From assembly GCF_019904135.1 (NCBI RefSeq), contig NZ_JAIOGQ010000006.1, positions 91,789 through 155,788 of the forward strand: a stretch of DNA of 64,000 nt. Reading direction: 5' to 3'. Position 1 is the stretch's first letter; each line of letters opens with the position of its first letter. Under the pieces are notes generated by a model. It searched no databases, was not told the origin of the DNA, and saw only the letters and a list, made by a program, of their open reading frames with translations. This document shows, one piece after another, positions 60,139 through 64,000 of the stretch. The stretch comes from Paenibacillus caui. GTDB taxonomy: Bacteria; Bacillota; Bacilli; Paenibacillales; Paenibacillaceae. The position numbers and the translations under genes are program-made.

Positions 60139-60186
60139 TTGACGAAAACTAATAACATTAGTTATTATTAAACTAATCTTATTAGT
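60139..60186 (+). promoter_or_regulatory. Promoter with two TetR-type operators
   Basis: TTGACG (60139-60144) and TATTAT (60163-60168) form a promoter with 18-bp spacing. ACTAAT-N3-ATTAGT occurs twice, at 60148-60162 and 60172-60186, both perfect. The first lies between -35 and -10 and the second just after -10. The TetR-family regulator encoded two genes on is the obvious ligand. Confidence 0.75.
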
Positions 60187-60207
60187 TTTGTCTGGGAGGA
60201 GAAGAAA

Positions 60208-60942
60208 ATGCGTGTGATAAAAGAAGGAAATCTATATCAGCTCACGTTTCTGCCTCGTATTTTTCCTGTGAATTGTTACTTTGTGGAAGAAGAAGAAGGG
60301 CTGACTTTAATTGATGCGGCTCTTCCTTACAGTGCAAAAGGAATTTTGCAGGCAGCTTTTAAATTGGGGAAACCCATCGCCCGCATTTTGCTGACTCATG
60401 CTCATGGCGATCATCTGGGAGCGCTGGATACGCTGAAGCAGGCTTTGCCGGATGTTCCCGTTCATATTTCACGCAGGGATTCCCGGCTGCTCGTTGGAGA
60501 CCTGTCCCTGGATCCGGGCGAAGCGGACACCCCTATCAAGGGCGATGTTCCGAAGCCGGGTAAAATACAAACCAAGCCGGATATTTTGCTGGAGGATGGC
60601 GATCAGATCGGTTCTTTGGTCACGATTAGTTCTCCGGGTCATACGCCGGGATCGGTGTCCTTTTATGACAAGCGAAACGGTGTATTGATTGCCGGGGATG
60701 CTTTTCAAACTAGAAGCGGAATCGCTGTAGCCGGTCAGGTGCGCCCCTTGTTTCCGTTTCCCGCGATGGCGACCTGGAGCAAACAGGTTTCTCTGGAAAG
60801 CGCACGCAAGCTGGAGCAATTGAAGCCCACGCTTTTGGCCGTCGGTCACGGAGAACTGTTAAAGCAGCCTGGTAACGCCATAAACCGGGCTATTGCAGAA
60901 GCGGAAAGAAATCTTGGAGAATATAACACGGTCAAATCGTAA
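60208..60942 (+). CDS. MBL-fold metallo-hydrolase
   Basis: This 244-residue metallo-beta-lactamase-fold hydrolase has the zinc motif LLTHAHGDHLGALD, a further His in SSPGHTPGSVSFYD, the Asp in LIAGDAFQ and a His in VGHGELL. The substrate is unknown; many such proteins hydrolyse lactones, thioesters or phosphodiesters. GGGAGGAGAAG precedes the ATG. It leads a unit with a TetR-type regulator, the usual layout of a self-regulated detoxification locus. Confidence 0.87.
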   Translation: MRVIKEGNLYQLTFLPRIFPVNCYFVEEEEGLTLIDAALPYSAKGILQAAFKLGKPIARILLTHAHGDHLGALDTLKQALPDVPVHISRRDSRLLVGDLSLDPGEADTPIKGDVPKPGKIQTKPDILLEDGDQIGSLVTISSPGHTPGSVSFYDKRNGVLIAGDAFQTRSGIAVAGQVRPLFPFPAMATWSKQVSLESARKLEQLKPTLLAVGHGELLKQPGNAINRAIAEAERNLGEYNTVKS

Positions 60943-60960
60943 ACGAGGAGTTGAAGATGG

Positions 60961-61539
60961 ATGTCGCCTAGATTGGGTCTTGATTTGTTGCAGATCTTGC
61001 AGGCCGCTGCTGAAATCGCCGATACGAACGGACTGGATGCAGTGACACTGGCTTCGCTTGCCAAAAAGCTGGGTATTCGCCCGCCTTCCTTATACAACCA
61101 CATCGATGGGCTCCCTGGCTTGCGGCACAAGCTTGCGGTTTATGGGATGAAGCGATTGAACGAAGCAATGACTTTCGCGGCGGTTGGGCGTTCGGAAGAC
61201 GATGCGGTTCATGCCATTGCCAAAGCTTATATCACCTTTGCCCGGGAGCATCCGGGATTGTATGACGCCACGGTTCGCGCTGCGGATTGGCAGGATCCGG
61301 AGACGCAGAAGGCAGGCGAGGAACCGATTGAATTAATCGTTCGGATCTTCCGTGTCTATGGGCTGGAAGGAGATGCCGCAATTCATATCGTCCGCGGTCT
61401 GCGCAGCATTCTTCACGGATTCTCGGCGCTTGCGCGAACGGGGAATTTTAATATCCCGCTTCATCCGGACGACAGTCTTGAACTGCTCATTGATATATTT
61501 CTTGCAGGCATCCGTTCCAAATCGGCTAACAAAGCATAA
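60961..61539 (+). CDS. TetR-family transcriptional regulator
   Basis: This 192-residue regulator has an N-terminal TetR DNA-binding domain (ILQAAAEIADTNGLDAVTLASLAKKLGIRPPSLYNHIDG, where SLYNHI is the recognition helix) and a C-terminal ligand domain of the WHG type (YGLEGDAAIHIVRGLRSILHGFSAL). It probably represses its own operon through the paired ACTAAT-N3-ATTAGT sites. An ATG four bases upstream is in another frame and stops after four codons. Confidence 0.9.
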   Translation: MSPRLGLDLLQILQAAAEIADTNGLDAVTLASLAKKLGIRPPSLYNHIDGLPGLRHKLAVYGMKRLNEAMTFAAVGRSEDDAVHAIAKAYITFAREHPGLYDATVRAADWQDPETQKAGEEPIELIVRIFRVYGLEGDAAIHIVRGLRSILHGFSALARTGNFNIPLHPDDSLELLIDIFLAGIRSKSANKA

Positions 61540-61598
61540 GCTTAAAGCTCGTTCACGGACTTGTTTGACGCAAAAAGAATAATGCCGGAGGCAAAAAC

Positions 61599-61937
61599 AT
61601 GGAGATTATCAAATATGCCAATTTAGCGGTTCGGTTTATTTTGGAATTATGTTTGTTAGCCTCTTTAGGCTACTGGGGCTTCCATTCCGGGAAGAACGGG
61701 ATTGTGCAAGCATTGCTCGGTATAGGAACGCCGCTGCTTGCTGCTGTAATCTGGGGAACTTTCCTTTCCCCCAAAGCCGCAGTTTCTATCGCCCCTTCCC
61801 TCCAGCTGATCATGGAAATTGTTCTCTTCGGGCTGGCCGCCGCAGCTCTCTATGCCGCCGGCCGGCTGGGCCTAGGCGCTGTTCTTGTCGTGGCCTATGC
61901 CGTGAACCGATTGCTGATTTATGTCTGGGATCAGTGA
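61599..61937 (+). CDS. YrdB-family (DUF2568) membrane protein
   Basis: This 112-residue protein with four predicted membrane helices begins MEIIKYANLAVRFILELCLLASLGYWGFHSG and contains GIGTPLLAAVIWGTFLSPKA, the YrdB/DUF2568 signature. The family has no known function. It follows the TetR gene by 59 nt behind a CCGGAGG site and may belong to the same operon. Confidence 0.85.
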   Translation: MEIIKYANLAVRFILELCLLASLGYWGFHSGKNGIVQALLGIGTPLLAAVIWGTFLSPKAAVSIAPSLQLIMEIVLFGLAAAALYAAGRLGLGAVLVVAYAVNRLLIYVWDQ

Positions 61938-61944
61938 CGAAAGG

Positions 61945-61964
61945 ACGCCGAAAGGCGTTTTTTT
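61945..61964 (+). terminator. Terminator after the YrdB-like gene
   Basis: ACGCC-GAAA-GGCGT is a short tetraloop hairpin followed by TTTTTTT. Confidence 0.75.
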
Positions 61965-62361
61965 ACTCCAAACATCTTTCATTCACCTTTTCTTCATATT
62001 GCTTCAGGTCTATACAAGAGCAAATTCGGCTTCCAGTAAACTGGACTCAAAGTGTAGGTACGTTCGGGTTCGGGTAAGCAGAAACTTTCCCCCTTTTTGT
62101 CCTGTACTATTTTCCTGTTTTAAAGAAGATCTTAGGAGAGATCACAGCAGGTTAGGGTTATGATTCAGCCTTTGTATATTTTTGGGACATGATCAAGCGG
62201 ATCTCAAAATTTTGATTCATAAAATTTCGACGGAACAATTTCAATAATAGGCTCTTCGGATTTTGTAGTGGAATGATCTCTTGGCAAAATCCATTATTAC
62301 AAGATAATGGAAAGAAACAAAGTGAATAGTAGACGCATACAGCGTAGGAAGAGGTGAAGTC
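61965..62361. other. Gene-poor stretch with a repeated motif
   Basis: No supported gene. The right end holds the first copy of a repeated motif (62255-62314), with an internal hairpin CCATTAT / ATAATGG, and a short repeat GACGCATACAGCG (62332-62344) just before the next small ORF. Confidence 0.4.
62255..62314 (+). repeat. Repeated upstream motif, copy A1
   Basis: TTCGGATTTTGTAGTGGAAT is followed after about 20 nt by the hairpin CCATTAT / ATAATGG and GAAA. Copy A2 at 62626-62684 keeps the same order, and both precede a small ORF. Confidence 0.55.
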
Positions 62362-62589
62362 ATGGAAGTAGCCGATCCGGAAGAAGTAAAGTTTCTCGCC
62401 AATCTGAAAAAGATGATTCAAACAGCAAACAATGCTGCCGAGCGTAAGAACTACCAGCATGGGCAGATAGAGTTAGGTGCGATTGCACGGGTGATGGATG
62501 CCCAAAGCATAGAATCTGTACCTCCGGGAGCGGAACGGGTAATTGGAGCCTATTATGAGCGAATGACTGGCCGCAAAGCATATTACTGA
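62362..62589 (+). CDS. Small hypothetical protein (75 residues)
   Basis: This is not recognised. It is a charged soluble protein starting MEVADPEEVKFLANLKKMIQTANNAAERKNYQ and ending MTGRKAYY, probably mostly helical. GGAAGAGGTGAAG gives a usable ribosome site before the ATG, and a repeated upstream motif precedes it. Confidence 0.5.
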   Translation: MEVADPEEVKFLANLKKMIQTANNAAERKNYQHGQIELGAIARVMDAQSIESVPPGAERVIGAYYERMTGRKAYY

Positions 62590-62619
62590 CGCATATAGCG
62601 AAGGAGGAATTGAATATAT

Positions 62620-62645
62620 GGGGTATTCGGATTTTATGGTGGAAT
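62620..62645 (+). repeat. 26-bp inverted repeat, left copy
   Basis: The 26 bases here are the exact reverse complement of 62945-62970. They begin GGGGTATTCGG and overlap copy A2 of the upstream motif. Confidence 0.85.
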
Positions 62646-62684
62646 GATAGCAATTCCGAATCCATTTTTGAGGGTTAATGGAAA
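62626..62684 (+). repeat. Repeated upstream motif, copy A2
   Basis: TTCGGATTTTATGGTGGAAT, then AATCCATT and TTAATGGAAA, repeats the order seen in copy A1 371 bp upstream. It lies directly before the 63-residue ORF. Confidence 0.55.
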
Positions 62685-62711
62685 TTTTATAATGAGAGGA
62701 GCACGCAAATT

Positions 62712-62903
62712 TTGAAACAATTATTTATTGTAGAAATGTGGGATACCATCCCCCTAGTATCTATCCGTGCGGGTGAATACGAAAAAATTTTAGAAGAATC
62801 GGAAAAGTGCGCCATTGAAACGGAGAAGCATTCTGTTAAAGTTACTCCCATCGAAGAGGTAGATGGATATAAGATCGTACTTACTAAAGCTGAGGAAAAA
62901 TAA
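62712..62903 (+). CDS. Small hypothetical protein (63 residues)
   Basis: This is not recognised. The TTG start lies behind GAGAGGAGC. The product, starting MKQLFIVEMWDTIPLVSIRAG, is acidic and soluble with a beta-alpha-beta look. The ORF lies between the two arms of a 26-bp perfect inverted repeat, so it may be cargo of a small mobile or invertible unit. Confidence 0.45.
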   Translation: MKQLFIVEMWDTIPLVSIRAGEYEKILEESEKCAIETEKHSVKVTPIEEVDGYKIVLTKAEEK

Positions 62904-62944
62904 ATAGGAATTAGTTTAGATTTAATTGGAAATTTAAACTGTCG

Positions 62945-62970
62945 ATTCCACCATAAAATCCGAATACCCC
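62945..62970 (-). repeat. 26-bp inverted repeat, right copy
   Basis: This is the exact reverse complement of 62620-62645. With the left copy it bounds a 351-bp segment. Confidence 0.85.
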
Positions 62971-63415
62971 AATAATATAACTCGCCTCTATTGTTAAAAC
63001 TTTCTTTGTACGGTTCAACGTTCATCTTGCATTCCGCTAAATCATTCTTGGTACCTCAGGCGTTCTTCCGTAGGGACGACCGGCCAATCACGGAACTGCG
63101 TGAATCTATACGCATCTTCTTAACGAAATCGTTAAGAATTGATCCCAGTATACGGTTGAGAAATGAGACCTTTATCTAAATCGTCATCCTACTTGTGCAA
63201 CATTTTGATTTTAATTGCGTCTAAATAAATGCAATAATATTGAAATTATGCATTATAAAGTGTTTTTATAGATTGGCTTGTAAATCCTAATATACTTCAA
63301 GTTCACTACTTTTCTATATAATCGCACAAACTTAAAAAAATATTACCTCTTTATGGTTGAAAGTCTATTTATTTTATTTTATCCTATAATTAACAATATA
63401 GGGAGGGATAATATA
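62971..63415. other. AT-rich intergenic region
   Basis: No supported gene. A frame open from 62991 to 63179 has no ribosome site and is not recognised. The region from 63180 is very AT-rich and probably holds the promoter of the small peptide ORF. Confidence 0.4.
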
Positions 63416-63520
63416 ATGATGAATATTAAGAAACTGACTAGTTCTTTTCTTGTAGCGTTAGTAGTCGTTGTAATGTTAATTAACACGGCTCTTCGCTCTA
63501 CTGGGTGGGTACAATGTTGA
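63416..63520 (+). CDS. Short membrane/signal-like peptide ORF, apparently interrupted by an insertion sequence
   Basis: A good GGGAGGG site lies 7 nt before two adjacent ATGs. The 34-residue ORF starts MMNIKKLTSSFLVALVVVVMLINTA, a positively charged N-terminus with one hydrophobic helix, like the leader of a secreted peptide. The last residues (LRSTGWVQC) are probably encoded by the insertion sequence, whose end appears to begin at GGCTCTTCGC near 63488. The original product was then longer or different. Confidence 0.5.
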   Translation: MMNIKKLTSSFLVALVVVVMLINTALRSTGWVQC

Positions 63521-63558
63521 ATGTTAGTTTCATAACCCCTTCCGCCTTTAAGAGATTT

Positions 63559-63613
63559 TCAGATGTTGAAACAGCCCTCAAGGAAAGAACTTGACCGCTG
63601 TTTCAACATCTGA
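63559..63613. repeat. 17-bp perfect inverted repeat within the IS end
   Basis: TCAGATGTTGAAACAGC (63559-63575) is the exact reverse complement of 63597-63613, with a 21-nt spacer. It lies downstream of the transposase stop and probably forms a hairpin blocking read-through in either direction. Confidence 0.8.
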
Positions 63614-63640
63614 AGCGGGGTAATAAGGCGGTAAGGGGAA

Positions 63641-64000
63641 TTATGCTCGGCGTGCCGCGAGCCCCGGAAGACGGAGCTTATTGGCGGTCATGTAGACCAT
63701 CGCGATCAAGTTTTCTACGTTGCGGTAGCCTCTGGCTCGACGTTTGGCTGCTTGTACAAGACCATTTATGCCTTCGAGCAAGCCATTCGTCATCTTGCTG
63801 TGGAACCATCGTAAGATTCCTTCTTCATGTTGCTTAATGGTTTTGGCCAAGTTCATCATAGGCGGGAGCTGGGAACGTGTAGCCCAGCCGATCCACTCCC
63901 GAAGATAGACATCTGCAAAGATGTGGGGTGTCGTCCAAAGTTCCTGCAGGGCCAGCTTCAATCGGTATGCCCGTCCGGTCAGCAGATTAGTATCCTTTAG
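63641..64000 (-). CDS. ISL3-family transposase, C-terminal part (5' end outside the window)
   Basis: The minus-strand frame is open from the window edge to the TAA at 63643-63641, giving about 119 visible residues. GRAYRLKLALQELW, WFHSKMTNGLLEGINGLVQAAKRRARGYRNVENLIAMVYMTANKL is the highly conserved C-terminus of the DDE transposases of ISL3, including the late catalytic Glu in LLEGIN. The N-terminal zinc-finger and first catalytic Asp residues are not in the window, so completeness is unknown. Confidence 0.88.
   Translation of the reverse strand, partial: LKDTNLLTGRAYRLKLALQELWTTPHIFADVYLREWIGWATRSQLPPMMNLAKTIKQHEEGILRWFHSKMTNGLLEGINGLVQAAKRRARGYRNVENLIAMVYMTANKLRLPGLAARRA

Larger units (their letters stand above)
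63488..64000 (-). mobile_element. ISL3-family insertion sequence (partial, runs off the window)
   Basis: The element includes the 3' end of an ISL3-type transposase and a terminal region that appears to start at GGCTCTTCGC. The precise end and any 8-bp target duplication cannot be fixed because the other end lies outside the window. Confidence 0.6.

Noticed and set aside
62991..63179. 62-codon open frame in the AT-rich region
   Set aside because: It has no ribosome site and no recognised motif.
1..64000. tRNA, rRNA, CRISPR array, purine riboswitch or T-box
   Set aside because: I looked through the intergenic gaps for these and found no convincing cloverleaf, repeat-spacer pattern or conserved riboswitch core. 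Covariance-model searches would settle it.

Overview
The window looks like chromosomal DNA of an endospore-forming Gram-positive bacterium, most likely Paenibacillus or a close relative. The support is a spore-coat transglutaminase gene (tgl), strong AGGAGG-type ribosome sites with frequent TTG/GTG starts, YesM/YesN-type two-component genes beside an ATPase-less sugar ABC transporter, lipoprotein solute-binding proteins, and gene pairs known from Bacillus (ywrA/ywrB-like chromate genes beside a ywrD-like gamma-glutamyltransferase; pspA beside a TPM-domain gene). No rRNA, tRNA, CRISPR array or complete mobile element was seen.

Layout. 0-3.5 kb: a GNAT acetyltransferase, a radical-SAM (SPL-like) gene and a YjbR-like gene, the 3' remnant of a rarA-like gene, and an aldo/keto reductase. 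3.6-14.3 kb: a minus-strand creatininase-pucR pair diverges from a nine-gene plus-strand operon. That operon encodes a Pot-type ABC transporter (binding protein, two permeases, ATPase) interleaved with a nucleoside phosphorylase, a PfkB-family kinase, an amidohydrolase and pseudouridine-5'-phosphate glycosidase (PsuG), which suggests a transporter-linked pseudouridine or modified-nucleoside pathway. 14.4-21.3 kb: tgl, pspA, a large TPM/coiled-coil protein gene split by a frameshift, an MFS transporter and a GNAT acetyltransferase. 21.3-48.3 kb: a second pucR, ywrBA-like chromate genes, a gamma-glutamyltransferase/HpxW-like gene, a CocE-type hydrolase, a CodA-like deaminase, WrbA, and then a long plus-strand purine/ureide block. 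The block holds an ABC ATPase and permease, cupin, amidase, a second creatininase, an FAH-family enzyme, an FAD oxidase, an 8-oxoguanine deaminase-like enzyme, OHCU decarboxylase, HIU hydrolase, allantoinase, allantoate amidohydrolase, ureidoglycine-glyoxylate aminotransferase, another deaminase, two Rieske oxygenases and the binding protein missing from the transporter at its start. 48.4-55.1 kb: a YesN/YesM system diverging from a sugar ABC transporter. 55.2-61.9 kb: tcyP, an RND pump, and a metallo-hydrolase/TetR/YrdB unit with a double operator. 62-64 kb: AT-rich DNA with two small ORFs, repeated motifs, a 26-bp perfect inverted repeat, and a short membrane-peptide ORF that runs into an ISL3-family element continuing past the window edge.

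How it fits together. Six 17-bp sites matching the TGTNA-N7-TNACA consensus of the nitrogen regulators GlnR/TnrA lie at the heads of the nucleoside, pucR2, CocE, transporter and binding-protein units, so most of 3.6-48 kb can be read as a nitrogen-limitation scavenging region for purines, ureides and modified nucleosides. The ureide half of the pathway (HIU to ureidoglycine and oxalurate) is complete, but no recognisable urate oxidase or xanthine dehydrogenase is present. The Rieske oxygenases and the VAO-type FAD oxidase are the unexplained oxidative enzymes and the best candidates for new chemistry.
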